Counted from the first letter of the stretch, positions 19,923-29,886 are shown. The stretch: DNA of 64,000 bases from Paraburkholderia sp. BL10I2N1 (GCF_004361815.1 NZ_SNWA01000002.1:2108001-2172000), one strand, 5' to 3'. Program-made: numbers and translations. Notes: a model not told the origin generated them from the letters alone.

Positions 19923-21116
19923 ATGTATAACTTGCCCGATGAAAGAGGCCATTTCGGCCAGTATGGCGGCGTGTTCGTCGCTGAGACGTTGGTTCATGCG
20001 CTTGATGAACTTCGCGCGGCCTACGAAAAATACCAGCAGGATGACGACTTTATCGCTGAATATCAGCGTGAGTTGAAGCATTTTGTTGGTCGTCCTTCCC
20101 CGATTTACCACGCCCAGCGCTGGAGCGAACTGCTCGGCGGCGCGCAGGTGTTCCTGAAACGCGAAGACCTGAATCACACGGGCGCCCACAAGGTGAATAA
20201 CGTGATTGGCCAGGCGCTGCTGGCGAAGCGCATGGGCAAGCCACGCGTGATCGCGGAAACCGGCGCAGGCCAGCACGGCGTGGCCACGGCGACGATCGCC
20301 GCGCGCTTCGGCATGGAATGCGTGGTCTACATGGGCTCGGAAGACGTGCGTCGTCAGGCTGCGAACGTGTACCGGATGAAACTGCTCGGCGCGACCGTCG
20401 TGCCCGTCGAATCGGGCTCGCGCACGCTGAAGGATGCGCTCAACGAAGCGATGCGCGACTGGGTCACGAACGTCGAAAACACCTTCTACATCATCGGCAC
20501 GGTGGCGGGTCCTCATCCGTATCCGATGATGGTCCGTGATTTTCAGCGCGTGATCGGCGATGAATGCAAGGTGCAGATGCCCGAACTCGTCGGCCGTCAG
20601 CCGGATGCGGTGATTGCATGCGTCGGCGGCGGATCGAATGCGATGGGTATCTTTTATCCGTACATCGATGATCAATCGGTGCAGTTGATCGGCGTTGAGG
20701 CGGCGGGCGATGGGATCGATACGGGACGTCACGCGGCATCGCTGATCGCCGGTAGCCCGGGCGTGCTGCACGGCAACCGCACCTATCTGCTGCAGGATGA
20801 AAACGGTCAGATCATCGAGACGCATTCAGTGTCCGCTGGTCTCGACTACCCCGGCGTCGGGCCTGAGCACGCGTGGCTCAGGGACAGCGGCCGCGCGCAA
20901 TACGTCGGAATCACCGACGATGAGGCGCTGAAGGCGTTTCACGACTGCTGCCGGATCGAGGGCATCATTCCAGCGCTGGAATCGAGTCATGCGCTCGCTT
21001 ATGCGGCGAAACTCGCGCCGACGTTGCCGAAGGACAAGTACCTTCTGGTCAATCTGTCGGGTCGTGGCGACAAGGACATGCATACGGTCGCTGAGCGATC
21101 GGGCATCAAGTTCTGA
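19923..21116 (+). CDS. trpB: Tryptophan synthase beta subunit
   Basis: The 397-residue PLP enzyme joins indole and serine to tryptophan in complex with TrpA. The PLP Lys is in [14 protein letters not shown] (about residue 87), the glycine loop is [12 protein letters not shown] (about 230), and [18 protein letters not shown] is intact. The family start [12 protein letters not shown] fixes the ATG at 19923; a GTG nine bases upstream is also open. The methyltransferase starts 11 bases after the stop. Confidence 0.97.
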   Translation: MYNLPDERGHFGQYGGVFVAETLVHALDELRAAYEKYQQDDDFIAEYQRELKHFVGRPSPIYHAQRWSELLGGAQVFLKREDLNHTGAHKVNNVIGQALLAKRMGKPRVIAETGAGQHGVATATIAARFGMECVVYMGSEDVRRQAANVYRMKLLGATVVPVESGSRTLKDALNEAMRDWVTNVENTFYIIGTVAGPHPYPMMVRDFQRVIGDECKVQMPELVGRQPDAVIACVGGGSNAMGIFYPYIDDQSVQLIGVEAAGDGIDTGRHAASLIAGSPGVLHGNRTYLLQDENGQIIETHSVSAGLDYPGVGPEHAWLRDSGRAQYVGITDDEALKAFHDCCRIEGIIPALESSHALAYAAKLAPTLPKDKYLLVNLSGRGDKDMHTVAERSGIKF

Positions 21117-21127
21117 GCGCCCCGACG

Positions 21128-22024
21128 ATGCGCGACGAGTTCAACGAGCCGGAACCAATCATCGAAGACGCAGAGGCGGCTACAGCCGTCGAGGCTCCGG
21201 CGTTGCCCTCGGCGCCCCTGGGAGATTCACTGCCAAGGGTGCCGGGTGGCATCGAGTTGTTGAACCGCGATTTTTTGACCGATGCAATGAACCTGCCGGA
21301 TGGATCGATCGACCTGATCGTCGCCGATCCGCCTTATGGGCTTGGCAAGGACTATGGCAACGACTCGGACATGCGTTCGGGCGAGAATTTTCTCGCCTGG
21401 ACGCGGCACTGGCTCGATCTGGCGATTCCGAAGCTGAAGCCGTCAGGTTCGCTGTACATTTTCTGCACCTGGCAATACGCGCCGGAAATCTTCTGTTTCC
21501 TGAAGTCGAGGCTCACGATGGTCAACGAGATCATCTGGGACCGGCGCGTGCCGAGCATGGGGGGCACGACCCGCCGCTTTACGTCGGTGCACGACAACAT
21601 CGGTTTTTTCGCGGTATCGAAGGATTATTACTTCGATCTCGATCCCGTCCGCATCCCGTACGATGCCGTCACGAAGAAGGCGCGTTCGCGCAAGTTGTTC
21701 GAAGGCAGCAAGTGGCTCGAGCTTGGCTATAATCCGAAGGATGTCTGGTCGGTATCACGGCTGCATCGGCAACATGCCGAGCGAGTGGATCATCCGACCC
21801 AGAAGCCTCTGGAAATCGTCGAGCGTATGGTGCTCGCGAGTTGTCCACCGGGCGGGCGCGTGCTCGACCCGTTTATGGGCAGCGGCACCACAGCAGTCGC
21901 CTGCGCCCGTCAGCGGCGCGAATTTGTCGGCTATGAGATCAATGAAAGTTACTGCGCAATAGCGCGCGAACGCGTCAGTGCGGCCGCGCCGGCATCGCTA
22001 GCGGCTCCGGCCGAAACCGCTTGA
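21128..22024 (+). CDS. Orphan DNA adenine-N6 methyltransferase (beta class) inside the trp genes
   Basis: A 298-residue solitary methyltransferase. The catalytic motif IV DPPYGLG is at about residue 66, and the AdoMet-binding motif DPFMGSGTT is near residue 246. This IV-before-I order marks the beta group of adenine-N6 enzymes such as Ccr[15 protein letters not shown] just before motif I is typical. No restriction endonuclease gene is nearby. It lies between trpB (11 bases) and trpA (56 bases) on the same strand, so it is probably cotranscribed. From memory, a conserved orphan enzyme at the equivalent B. cenocepacia locus methylates GTWWAC; specificity here is inferred from that and is unproven. 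Confidence 0.9.
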   Translation: MRDEFNEPEPIIEDAEAATAVEAPALPSAPLGDSLPRVPGGIELLNRDFLTDAMNLPDGSIDLIVADPPYGLGKDYGNDSDMRSGENFLAWTRHWLDLAIPKLKPSGSLYIFCTWQYAPEIFCFLKSRLTMVNEIIWDRRVPSMGGTTRRFTSVHDNIGFFAVSKDYYFDLDPVRIPYDAVTKKARSRKLFEGSKWLELGYNPKDVWSVSRLHRQHAERVDHPTQKPLEIVERMVLASCPPGGRVLDPFMGSGTTAVACARQRREFVGYEINESYCAIARERVSAAAPASLAAPAETA

Positions 22025-22080
22025 GCCGCCACGGTCCGCATATAGCGATCGCGCAGTTAAACGATTCCCGAGAAAATTCC

Positions 22081-22896
22081 ATGTCCCGTATCAAGAACAC
22101 ATTTGCGGCACTGGCCGCGCAGGGCAAGAAAGGCCTGATCCCGTTCATGACGGCAGGCGATCCCGATCCGGCCCGCACGGTCGAATTCATGCACGCGCTG
22201 GCCGCCGGCGGCGCGGACGTCATCGAACTTGGCGTGCCGTTTTCCGACCCGATGGCCGACGGCCCGGTGATCCAGGCGTCATCGGAACGTGCCCTGGCGC
22301 GCGGCGTGTCGCTGCGTCACGTGCTGGCGGATGTGAAGCGCTTTCGCGAACGCGACGACAAGACGCCCGTCGTGCTGATGGGTTACGCGAATCCGATCGA
22401 GCGGATGGGCGCGGATGCGTTCGCCGCCGCGGCAAAGGATGCTGGGGTCGACGGCGTGCTGGTGGTCGATTATCCGCCCGAAGAGTCTGGTATCTTCGCC
22501 GAAAAAATGCGCTCCGCCGGCATCGATCCGATCTTCCTGCTGGCGCCGACATCGACTGACGACCGCATTGCGGAAGTCGGCAAGATCGCGAGCGGCTACG
22601 TCTACTACGTATCGCTCAAGGGGGTCACCGGAGCGGCAAATCTGGACGTTGCCAGCATCGCGGGTAAAATCCCGGCCATCAAGTCGCGCGTTCCCCTGCC
22701 GGTCGGCGTTGGTTTTGGCATCCGGGACGCCCAGACGGCGCGCTCCGTGGCCGAGGTCTCTGATGCCGTTGTGATTGGCAGCCGTATTGTGCAGTTGCTG
22801 GAACAGGCCGCGCCCAAGGCTGCAGCCGACACCCTGACGCGTTTCATCGCGGAAGTGCGTCAGGCGGTGGACAGCGTGAGCACGGCCGCGCGATAA
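22081..22896 (+). CDS. trpA: Tryptophan synthase alpha subunit
   Basis: The 271-residue TIM-barrel subunit cleaves indole-3-glycerol phosphate to indole and glyceraldehyde 3-phosphate. The catalytic Glu and Asp lie in [19 protein letters not shown] (about residues 48-66) and [13 protein letters not shown]. The phosphate loop [12 protein letters not shown] is near residue 215. The start [11 protein letters not shown] at 22081 is the family start; the open frame reaches upstream to 22021 without resemblance. accD follows after 82 bases. Confidence 0.97.
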   Translation: MSRIKNTFAALAAQGKKGLIPFMTAGDPDPARTVEFMHALAAGGADVIELGVPFSDPMADGPVIQASSERALARGVSLRHVLADVKRFRERDDKTPVVLMGYANPIERMGADAFAAAAKDAGVDGVLVVDYPPEESGIFAEKMRSAGIDPIFLLAPTSTDDRIAEVGKIASGYVYYVSLKGVTGAANLDVASIAGKIPAIKSRVPLPVGVGFGIRDAQTARSVAEVSDAVVIGSRIVQLLEQAAPKAAADTLTRFIAEVRQAVDSVSTAAR

Positions 22897-22978
22897 CACT
22901 CACTTTTGTCGTCTTTCGTGTGGCGGCGGGCAGGTCCCGCCGCTCTGCGCATAGAAGAAGACCCTTGAAGGAAAGAAC

Positions 22979-23851
22979 ATGAGCTGGCTCGACAAACTGC
23001 TGCCGCCGAAAATCAAGCAAACCGATCCGAAAAACCGCAAGGGCATTCCAGAAGGTCTCTGGATCAAATGCCCTTCGTGCGAAGCGGTGCTGTACCGCAA
23101 CGACGTCGAAGCCAATCTGCATGTTTGCCCGAAGTGCGACCACCACATGCGGATCGGCGCGCGCGAGCGGCTCGACGGCCTGCTGGATCCGGAAGGCCGC
23201 TATGAAATCGGCCAGGAGATCCTGCCGGTCGACGCGCTCAAGTTCAAGGACAGCCGCAAGTATCCGGACCGCCTGAAAGAGGCGATGGAAGACACCGACG
23301 AAACCGACGCGATGGTCGTCATGGGTGGCGCAATTCACACGCTGCCGGTGGTGGTGGCGTGCTTCGAGTTCTCGTTCATGGGCGGCTCGATGGGTTCGGT
23401 GGTCGGCGAGCGTTTCGTGCGCGGCGCGCAGAACGCGCTCGAGCAGCAGGTGCCGTTCATCTGCTTTACCGCATCGGGCGGCGCCCGGATGCAGGAAAGC
23501 TTGCTGTCGCTGATGCAGATGGCAAAGACCACGGCGATGCTCACGAAGCTTGCGGAAGCGAAGCTGCCGTTCATCTCCGTATTGACCGATCCGACGATGG
23601 GCGGTGTGTCGGCGAGCTTTGCATTCCTCGGTGACGTCGTAATCGCCGAGCCGAAGGCACTGATTGGCTTCGCCGGTCCGCGTGTGATCGAGCAGACCGT
23701 CCGCGAAAAGCTGCCGGAAGGCTTCCAGCGCGCCGAATTCCTGCTGACGAAGGGCGCGATTGACATGATCGTCGACCGTCGCAAGCTGCGCGAGGAACTC
23801 GCTCAACTGATGGCGCTGATGACCCGCCTGCCTGCCGACGCAGTGGCCTAA
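22979..23851 (+). CDS. accD: Acetyl-CoA carboxylase carboxyltransferase subunit beta
   Basis: The 290-residue beta subunit works with AccA to move the carboxyl group from biotin to acetyl-CoA in fatty-acid synthesis. A zinc finger is formed by Cys31, Cys34, Cys50 and Cys53. [12 protein letters not shown] (about 135) and [19 protein letters not shown] (about 162-180) are crotonase-fold signatures that bind CoA. GAAGGAAAG precedes the ATG. The trpA-accD-folC order is common in beta-proteobacteria. Confidence 0.97.
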   Translation: MSWLDKLLPPKIKQTDPKNRKGIPEGLWIKCPSCEAVLYRNDVEANLHVCPKCDHHMRIGARERLDGLLDPEGRYEIGQEILPVDALKFKDSRKYPDRLKEAMEDTDETDAMVVMGGAIHTLPVVVACFEFSFMGGSMGSVVGERFVRGAQNALEQQVPFICFTASGGARMQESLLSLMQMAKTTAMLTKLAEAKLPFISVLTDPTMGGVSASFAFLGDVVIAEPKALIGFAGPRVIEQTVREKLPEGFQRAEFLLTKGAIDMIVDRRKLREELAQLMALMTRLPADAVA

Positions 23852-24006
23852 GGCGTAGACCTGCCACTGGGCACGCCGTCGTGCGATAGAGCGACGTCGC
23901 GATAAGCCGTACCAAAACGCGCGCTGCGAGAGCAATCAAGCGGCGCGCTGTCGTTTCCGGGATAATGTCGGCCTTGCTGTTTAATTGTCCCCGTCCGCTT
24001 CATCCG

Positions 24007-25317
24007 ATGACCTCATTCCCGACCCTCGACGCGTGGCTCACGCACCTTGAATCCGCGCATCCTGTCGGCATCGACATGGGTTTGTCCCGTATCAGCAAGG
24101 TGCGCGATGCGTTGCAGCTGTCGTTTGACTGCCCGGTCATCACGGTCGGTGGCACGAACGGCAAGGGGTCGACGTGTGCCGTCCTCGAGACGATCCTGCT
24201 GCGCGCCGGATACACGGTTGGCTGCCATACGTCGCCGCATCTGCTATCGTTCAACGAGCGGGCCCGGGTGAACGGCCAGAATGCGACCGACGCAGAGCTC
24301 CTGCAGCACTTCGACGCCGTCGAAAAGGCCCGTCTGAGCTTGCCGGAGCCAGTCTCACTGACGTACTTCGAATTCACGACGCTCGCGATCATGCATCTGT
24401 TTGCGTCGCGTGGGCTGGACGTGGTGATCTTTGAAGTCGGCCTTGGCGGCCGGCTGGACGCGGTCAATATCATCGATACCGACTGCGCGATCATCACGAG
24501 CATCGACATCGATCACACCGAATACCTGGGCGATACGCGCGAAAAAATCGCCTTCGAAAAGGCCGGCATCTTCCGGCCGGGCAAGCCGGCCATCTGCGCC
24601 GACCCCATGCCGCCGCAGACGCTGATCGATCACGCGTCAAGCATCGGCGCCGATCTATGGCTGGTTGGCCGCGATTTCCGCTATGAAGCCCAGGCGGGCA
24701 GCGAGCGGCAGCAGTGGAATTACGTCGGCCGCACGATGCGGCGCTCGGCGCTCGCCTATCCGGCGTTGCGTGGCGCCAATCAGCTGATCAATACATCGGC
24801 GGCTCTTGCCGGCCTGGAAGCTCTGCGCGACCGACTGCCGGTGTCCGCGCAGGACATCCGCCTCGGCCTCGCGAACGTCGAATTGCCGGGCCGGTTTCAG
24901 GTGCTGCCGGGCAAGCCTTCAATCGTCCTTGATGTCGGGCACAATCCACACGCGGCGGCGGTACTCGCGCAGAATTTGGGCAACATGGGCTTCTTTCCGT
25001 ACACGTACGCCGTGTTCGGTTCGATGCGCGACAAGGATATCGCGGGCGTGCTGGCGCATCTGAAGGGCGAGATCGATCACTGGTGCGTGACGGATCTGCC
25101 GACGCCGCGCGGCGCACCCGCTGCGGATCTGGAAGCCGCCCTGCGCGAAGCGGGCGTAACGGATGGTCCGGATAGCAGCATAAATCGCTTCGATTCGCCC
25201 GCTGAAGCCTTCGAAGACGCGTTAAAACGCGCGTCCGACAATGATAGAATCGTGGTCTTCGGAAGTTTCTATACGGTAGCGGGTGTCATGGCCTACCGTA
25301 AAACGCAGCAACACTGA
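24007..25317 (+). CDS. folC: Bifunctional dihydrofolate synthase / folylpolyglutamate synthase
   Basis: The 436-residue Mur-ligase-fold enzyme adds glutamate to dihydropteroate and to folates. The P-loop is TVGGTNGKGSTCAV (about residues 47-60); HTSPHLLSFNER, FEVGLGGRLDAVN and the IDIDHTEYLG metal region follow; LPGRFQVL and LDVGHNPHAA mark the C-terminal domain. The start at ATG 24007 fits the family (TFPTLDAWL-like), although an earlier in-frame ATG at 23965 exists and neither has a strong ribosome-binding site. Confidence 0.95.
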   Translation: MTSFPTLDAWLTHLESAHPVGIDMGLSRISKVRDALQLSFDCPVITVGGTNGKGSTCAVLETILLRAGYTVGCHTSPHLLSFNERARVNGQNATDAELLQHFDAVEKARLSLPEPVSLTYFEFTTLAIMHLFASRGLDVVIFEVGLGGRLDAVNIIDTDCAIITSIDIDHTEYLGDTREKIAFEKAGIFRPGKPAICADPMPPQTLIDHASSIGADLWLVGRDFRYEAQAGSERQQWNYVGRTMRRSALAYPALRGANQLINTSAALAGLEALRDRLPVSAQDIRLGLANVELPGRFQVLPGKPSIVLDVGHNPHAAAVLAQNLGNMGFFPYTYAVFGSMRDKDIAGVLAHLKGEIDHWCVTDLPTPRGAPAADLEAALREAGVTDGPDSSINRFDSPAEAFEDALKRASDNDRIVVFGSFYTVAGVMAYRKTQQH

Positions 25318-25345
25318 ACGCGCGCAGCCTCGAACCAGGCCATTC

Positions 25346-26233
25346 ATGGGACTTTTCTCGTTCGGCAAGAAAGACGACGCGCCTACCCGGCGCGGTGCAA
25401 ACTCCAGTGCCAGCAGGGCCACCCGCGGCGAGCGGGTGGAGCGGCGAACCCGCCGCACGGAGCGGGCCGGCGACGCCGATGCGATGCTGCTCGACCCCTC
25501 GCTGCCCGAAAAGCAGCGGGCGCGGCGCAGGCTGGTCGGCGCGATTGCGCTGGTGGTAGCCGCAGTGGTCGTGCTGCCGATGGTGCTCGATTCGCACCCG
25601 AAGCCCGTCACCGACGACATCTCAATCGACATTCCGAGTCGCCCTGCCCCGAAGGTGAGCGCAACCAGCGAAGATTCTCAGGCAGGCGTCGCGCCTGACA
25701 ACCCGACCGCTGCGACGGCAATGGTGGCATCGGGCCTTGCGCCAGCGGCACCGAAAACGGACACGGCTGTGAAGGTGCCGGCTGTATCAGCAACAACGCA
25801 AACCGCGAACGTTGCGCCAGCGTCCGCCGCGAAGTTGACGAAACCCCAGACGCCGTCCCAGACACCCGCGGCCCAGCCGACGGTTCAGACTCAGGCGAAA
25901 CAGCCTGCGAAATCAACGCAAGCCGCTGACACTGCAACCCAGGGCGCGGCAGCCGCCGAAGCCGATTCCGGAACGCCGGCCGCGCCGGCAGGCAGCCGCT
26001 ATGCCGTGCAACTCGGCTCGTTTTCGGATGACGTCAGCGCACGCAACTGGGCGACGAAGTTGAAAGCGGCCGGAGTGCCCGCATATACCGAACGTCGGAA
26101 GCAAGCCGACGGTTCGATGCACACGCTGTTGCGCGCTGGACCGTTCGCAGACCGTGCGGCGGCTTCGGCGGCGATTGCGAAGGTTCGTGAAGCGGGCCTG
26201 ACGTCAGGCCCGAACAACGGTGCTGCACAGTAA
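25346..26233 (+). CDS. SPOR-domain membrane protein (DedD-like)
   Basis: A 295-residue bitopic protein: a charged cytoplasmic N-terminus with an MGLFSFGKKDD start, one membrane segment at about residues 61-79, a long Ala/Thr/Pro/Gln-rich periplasmic linker and a C-terminal SPOR domain (about 212-288, beginning RYAVQLGSFSDDVSARNWA). SPOR domains bind glycan strands lacking stem peptides at the division septum. Its place between folC and cvpA is that of DedD in many proteobacteria, so a septal role is likely. Confidence 0.87.
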   Translation: MGLFSFGKKDDAPTRRGANSSASRATRGERVERRTRRTERAGDADAMLLDPSLPEKQRARRRLVGAIALVVAAVVVLPMVLDSHPKPVTDDISIDIPSRPAPKVSATSEDSQAGVAPDNPTAATAMVASGLAPAAPKTDTAVKVPAVSATTQTANVAPASAAKLTKPQTPSQTPAAQPTVQTQAKQPAKSTQAADTATQGAAAAEADSGTPAAPAGSRYAVQLGSFSDDVSARNWATKLKAAGVPAYTERRKQADGSMHTLLRAGPFADRAAASAAIAKVREAGLTSGPNNGAAQ

Positions 26234-26240
26234 ATCGCCA

Positions 26241-26735
26241 ATGTTCACCGCCTTCGACTACGCTGTAATGGCGGTGATCGGCCTGTCGGCGCTGCGCGGA
26301 ACGTGGCGCGGATTTTTGTCCGAAATATTCGGACTGATTGGCTGGATAGCTGCTTTTGTGATTGCGTGCCGGTTCGTCGGTTACGTCGTGCCCTATATCC
26401 CGGCGACGTGGCCCGGTGAGGCGTTGACCCAGTGGCTGGTCGCGTTCGCATTGATCGTCATCGGCGTGGTGCTGGTGGCCGGGGTGGCGAACGCGCTGCT
26501 GAGCCGACTGGTGCAGGCGACGGGTCTGAGCGGCGTCGACCGCTCGCTGGGTTTGATGTTCGGCCTCGTGCGCGGGGTCGTACTGGTGTTGGTTCTGGTC
26601 GCGCTCGCGGGACTGACCGAACTGCCCCAGCAGGAATTCTGGCGACACGCCTTGCTCCGGCCCTACGCCGAGAAGGGTGTACAGGAACTGAAACCGCTGC
26701 TTCCCGAGACACTCGCTGCTTACGTCCGTGTGTGA
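26241..26735 (+). CDS. cvpA: CvpA family membrane protein
   Basis: A 164-residue inner-membrane protein with four hydrophobic segments (about 3-20, 25-47, 62-82 and 98-120). It starts FTAFDYAVMAVIGLSALRGTWRG, the family pattern, and carries a conserved Arg-Gly-rich loop. CvpA is known from colicin V production and stress tolerance; the molecular role is unclear. It starts seven bases after the SPOR gene and precedes purF, as in E. coli. Confidence 0.9.
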   Translation: MFTAFDYAVMAVIGLSALRGTWRGFLSEIFGLIGWIAAFVIACRFVGYVVPYIPATWPGEALTQWLVAFALIVIGVVLVAGVANALLSRLVQATGLSGVDRSLGLMFGLVRGVVLVLVLVALAGLTELPQQEFWRHALLRPYAEKGVQELKPLLPETLAAYVRV

Positions 26736-26842
26736 CGATCAGGCGGGAGCCGAAGGAAGTGCGCAGCACTCCGGCGCAATCCGGCTGCTTCCCCAGCACC
26801 GGCCGCCGCCGTTACGAATTTTGTACCTTTGAAGGACATGCC

Positions 26843-28390
26843 ATGTGCGGCATCGTAGGCGTAGTTTCTCAATCCCCGGTCAACCAGCTGATCTATGACA
26901 GCCTGCTGCTTCTGCAGCATCGCGGTCAGGACGCCGCCGGCATCGCGACAGCGAACGGCAGCAACTTCCACATGCACAAGGCCAACGGCATGGTGCGCGA
27001 CGTGTTCCGCACGCGCAACATGCGTAGCCTGCCAGGCACTTCCGGCATCGGCCAGGTGCGCTACCCGACCGCCGGTTCCGCGTCGAGCGAAGAAGAGGCC
27101 CAGCCGTTCTACGTGAACGCGCCGTTCGGCATCATCCTCGCTCACAACGGCAACCTGACCAACTGGCAGCAACTGAAAGATGAGATGTTCCGCATCGATC
27201 GGCGCCACATCAACACCAATTCCGACACCGAAGTGATGCTCAACGTGCTCGCGCACGAACTGCAACTGTCCAGTTCGGGCCTGCAGCTCGATCCGGCCGC
27301 GCTCTTCAAGGCGGTGTCGGGCGTGCATCGTCGGGTGCGCGGCTCGTACGCGATCGTCTCGCTGATCGCCGGCTTCGGGCTGGTCGGGTTCCGCGACCCG
27401 TTCGGTATCCGTCCGCTGTGCCTCGGCAAGCTGGAAACCCCTGCAGGCGTCGAGTGGATGCTGGCCTCGGAATCGGTGGCGATCGAAGGTATCGGCTTCG
27501 AATTCGTGCGCGACGTAGAGCCGGGCGAAGCAATTTTCATCGACCTCGAAGGCAATGTGCACACGCAGCAATGTGCGACGAACCCGAGTCTGAACCCGTG
27601 CATTTTCGAACTCGTGTACCTCGCGCGTCCGGATTCGGTGCTGGATGGGGTACCGGTCTACAACGCGCGTCTGCGCATGGGCGACTATCTTGCCGAGAAG
27701 ATCAAGCGCGAACTGCCTGACGTCGAGATCGACGTCGTGATGCCGATTCCCGATTCGTCGCGCCCTGCGGCGATGCAGGTCGCGGAAAAGCTCGGCGTCG
27801 AGTATCGCGAAGGCTTCTTCAAGAACCGTTATGTCGGTCGTACGTTCATCATGCCCGGCCAGGCCGTACGCAAGAAGTCGGTGCGTCAGAAGCTCAACGC
27901 GATGGGCATCGAGTTCAAGGGCAAAAACGTTCTGATCGTCGACGATTCGATTGTGCGTGGCACGACCTCGCACGAGATCGTGCAAATGGCGCGCGATGCA
28001 GGCGCGAAAAAGGTCATCTTCGCGTCGGCGGCGCCGCCGGTGAAGTTCCCGAACGTCTACGGCATCGACATGCCGACGCGCGGCGAACTCGTCGCACATG
28101 GCCGCTCGGACGAGGAAGTCGCGCGCATGATCGGCGCGGATCACCTTGTGTACCAGGACGTCGAGGCGCTGAAGCAGGCCGTGCGCGATATCAATCCGGC
28201 GCTGAAGGACTTCGAGGCGTCGTGCTTCGACGGCAACTACATCACCGGCGATATCACGACCGAATACCTCGATCGCATCGAAATGGCGCGTCTTGCTCCG
28301 GCTGCCCAGTCGGATCGCGATGCGGCCAGCGAAGCGATCGACGGTGGCACGGCGCGTTCGCAGCTGCACCTGCAACTGTCGGTGGAGTAA
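26843..28390 (+). CDS. purF: Amidophosphoribosyltransferase
   Basis: The 515-residue enzyme makes 5-phosphoribosylamine from PRPP and glutamine, the first step of purine synthesis. The N-terminal nucleophile Cys directly follows the initiator Met (MCGIVGVVS), so it is the E. coli type without a propeptide. The glutaminase domain runs to about residue 230. The PRPP loop VLIVDDSIVRGTTSHEI is near residue 365. GAAGGAC precedes the ATG. The open frame extends far upstream through cvpA, but that part is a shadow. Confidence 0.97.
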   Translation: MCGIVGVVSQSPVNQLIYDSLLLLQHRGQDAAGIATANGSNFHMHKANGMVRDVFRTRNMRSLPGTSGIGQVRYPTAGSASSEEEAQPFYVNAPFGIILAHNGNLTNWQQLKDEMFRIDRRHINTNSDTEVMLNVLAHELQLSSSGLQLDPAALFKAVSGVHRRVRGSYAIVSLIAGFGLVGFRDPFGIRPLCLGKLETPAGVEWMLASESVAIEGIGFEFVRDVEPGEAIFIDLEGNVHTQQCATNPSLNPCIFELVYLARPDSVLDGVPVYNARLRMGDYLAEKIKRELPDVEIDVVMPIPDSSRPAAMQVAEKLGVEYREGFFKNRYVGRTFIMPGQAVRKKSVRQKLNAMGIEFKGKNVLIVDDSIVRGTTSHEIVQMARDAGAKKVIFASAAPPVKFPNVYGIDMPTRGELVAHGRSDEEVARMIGADHLVYQDVEALKQAVRDINPALKDFEASCFDGNYITGDITTEYLDRIEMARLAPAAQSDRDAASEAIDGGTARSQLHLQLSVE

Positions 28391-28417
28391 GGCGTGATGC
28401 GTGGCGCGATCGCTGCA

Positions 28418-28446
28418 TTCACGCGCTGCGCCGCGCGTGTTAGCAT
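28418..28446 (+). promoter_or_regulatory. Candidate sigma70 promoter of metZ
   Basis: TTCACG (28418-28423) and TAGCAT (28441-28446) are 17 bases apart. The predicted start near 28453 coincides with the first base-paired strand of the riboswitch. Confidence 0.5.
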
Positions 28447-28451
28447 GATGG

Positions 28452-28508
28452 CTTGCGTCGATTTGATCTCAGCTTGCGGACGCGGGGCAACCCAAAACAG
28501 CTAAAGCG
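28452..28508 (+). promoter_or_regulatory. SAM-II (metA/SAM-alpha) riboswitch upstream of metZ
   Basis: P1 is GCGTC (28455-28459) with GACGC (28479-28483), extendable by a C-G and two G-U pairs. The loop holds the conserved GATTTG (28460-28465) and CTTGC (28473-28477). The 3' element GCTAAAGC (28500-28507) can pair with GCTTGC (28472-28477), leaving two bulged bases, which forms the H-type pseudoknot of SAM-II. SAM-II RNAs bind S-adenosylmethionine and switch off methionine genes, which fits the downstream metZ. The class is best known from alpha-proteobacteria. The match is by eye. Confidence 0.78.
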
Positions 28509-28561
28509 AACGGTGGAGAATCAGCAACACGCCGCCGCCGCTCCAGCTTTCCCCGCACATG

Positions 28562-28596
28562 AAGCCCGCTTATGCCGACGCAAAGCGGGCTTTTTT
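28562..28596 (+). terminator. Intrinsic terminator between the riboswitch and metZ
   Basis: AAGCCCGCTT pairs with AAGCGGGCTT and is followed by six T residues. It lies after the SAM-II element and before metZ, so it may be the riboswitch's expression platform. AAGCG at the end of the riboswitch (28504-28508) is complementary to CGCTT in the terminator's 5' arm (28567-28571). It could also end purF read-through. Confidence 0.85.
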
Positions 28597-28678
28597 GTCG
28601 CTGTCGTTTGTCGTTGCCTGGTTTGTTGCAAAGCCGCACGACGATCAACCCAGCCTGAAAAACGGAAACAGAAAGAAC

Positions 28679-29869
28679 ATGGACGACTCTCTCAACTTCG
28701 ACACCCTCGCCGTACGTTCGGGCACGCTGCGCAGCGAGTTCAATGAGCACTCGGAAGCGATTTTCCTGACGTCGAGCTTCTGCTTCGCGAGCGCCGCCGA
28801 AGCCGCCGACCGCTTCAAGAACTCCGAGGACTATTACACGTACTCGCGCTTTACGAACCCGACCGTCACGATGTTCCAGGACCGTCTGGCCGCGCTCGAA
28901 GGCGGCGAGGCCTGCATGGCGACGGCTTCGGGCATGGCCGCGATCATGTCGGTGGTCATGTCGGCGTTGCAGGCGGGCGATCATCTCGTGAGCTCGCAGA
29001 GCCTGTTCGGTTCGACGCTCGGCATGTTCTCGCAGATCTTCAGCAAGTTCGGCATCACGACGACCTTCGTCGATCCGACCAACCTCGATGCATGGAAAGA
29101 AGCGGTGCGTCCTGAGACGAAGATGTTTTTCCTCGAAACACCGTCGAACCCGCTGACCGAAATCGCCGACATCGAAGCGATCGGCAAAATTGCGAAGGCC
29201 GCGAATGCGTTGTTCGTCGTTGACAACTGCTTCTGTAGCCCTGCGCTGCAACAGCCGCTGAAACTGGGCGCGGACGTCGTGATGCATTCGGCGACCAAGT
29301 TCCTCGACGGTCAGGGCCGCGTGCTGGGCGGCGCGCTGGTGGGTTCGAAGCAGTTCATCATGGAAAAGGTGTTTCCGTTCGTGCGCAGCGCAGGCCCGAC
29401 TTTGTCTGCGTTCAACGCGTGGGTGTTGCTGAAGGGTATGGAAACGCTGTCGTTGCGCGTCGAAAAGCAGTCGGAGAACGCGCTCGAAATCGCTCGCTGG
29501 CTCGAAGCGCATCCGGCCGTGAATCGCGTGTTTTACCCCGGGCTCGAATCACATCCACAATATGCGATCGCCAAACGCCAGCAGAAAGCAGGCGGCGCGA
29601 TCGTGTCTTTCGAACTGAAAGGCGACACGCCGGAAGCGATGCGCGCAAACGCATGGCGCGTGATCGACAGCACGAAGATCTGCTCGATTACCGGCAACCT
29701 CGGCGATACGCGCACGACCATCACGCACCCGGCTACCACGACACATGGCCGTGTCACGCCGGAAGCGCGCGCGGCAGCAGGCATCACGGAAGGGCTGATC
29801 CGTCTCGCCGTGGGTCTGGAAAATGCAGAAGATATCCGCGGCGATCTCGCACGCGGTCTGGCTGGCTGA
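28679..29869 (+). CDS. metZ: O-succinylhomoserine sulfhydrylase
   Basis: The 396-residue PLP enzyme of the Cys/Met-metabolism family makes homocysteine from O-succinylhomoserine and sulfide. YTYSRFTNPTV (about 47-57), ATASGMAAIMSV (about 80), FLETPSNPL and VVDNCF are conserved, and the PLP Lys lies in HSATKFLDGQGRVLGG (about residue 206). The start MDDSLNFDTLAVRSG follows AGAAAGAAC; the frame stays open upstream to 28559 across the terminator, which is not coding. The SAM-II element upstream supports the methionine role over cystathionine synthase paralogues. Confidence 0.93.
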   Translation: MDDSLNFDTLAVRSGTLRSEFNEHSEAIFLTSSFCFASAAEAADRFKNSEDYYTYSRFTNPTVTMFQDRLAALEGGEACMATASGMAAIMSVVMSALQAGDHLVSSQSLFGSTLGMFSQIFSKFGITTTFVDPTNLDAWKEAVRPETKMFFLETPSNPLTEIADIEAIGKIAKAANALFVVDNCFCSPALQQPLKLGADVVMHSATKFLDGQGRVLGGALVGSKQFIMEKVFPFVRSAGPTLSAFNAWVLLKGMETLSLRVEKQSENALEIARWLEAHPAVNRVFYPGLESHPQYAIAKRQQKAGGAIVSFELKGDTPEAMRANAWRVIDSTKICSITGNLGDTRTTITHPATTTHGRVTPEARAAAGITEGLIRLAVGLENAEDIRGDLARGLAG

Positions 29870-29886
29870 TTCGGTATTGACATGGC

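Noticed and set aside
26432..26842. N-terminal extension of purF through cvpA
   Set aside because: PurF must begin with Met-Cys so that the Cys becomes N-terminal; the extension is a shadow of cvpA.
26720..28375. A 551-codon minus-strand frame across purF
   Set aside because: Antisense shadow of purF, which has its nucleophile Cys and PRPP loop intact.
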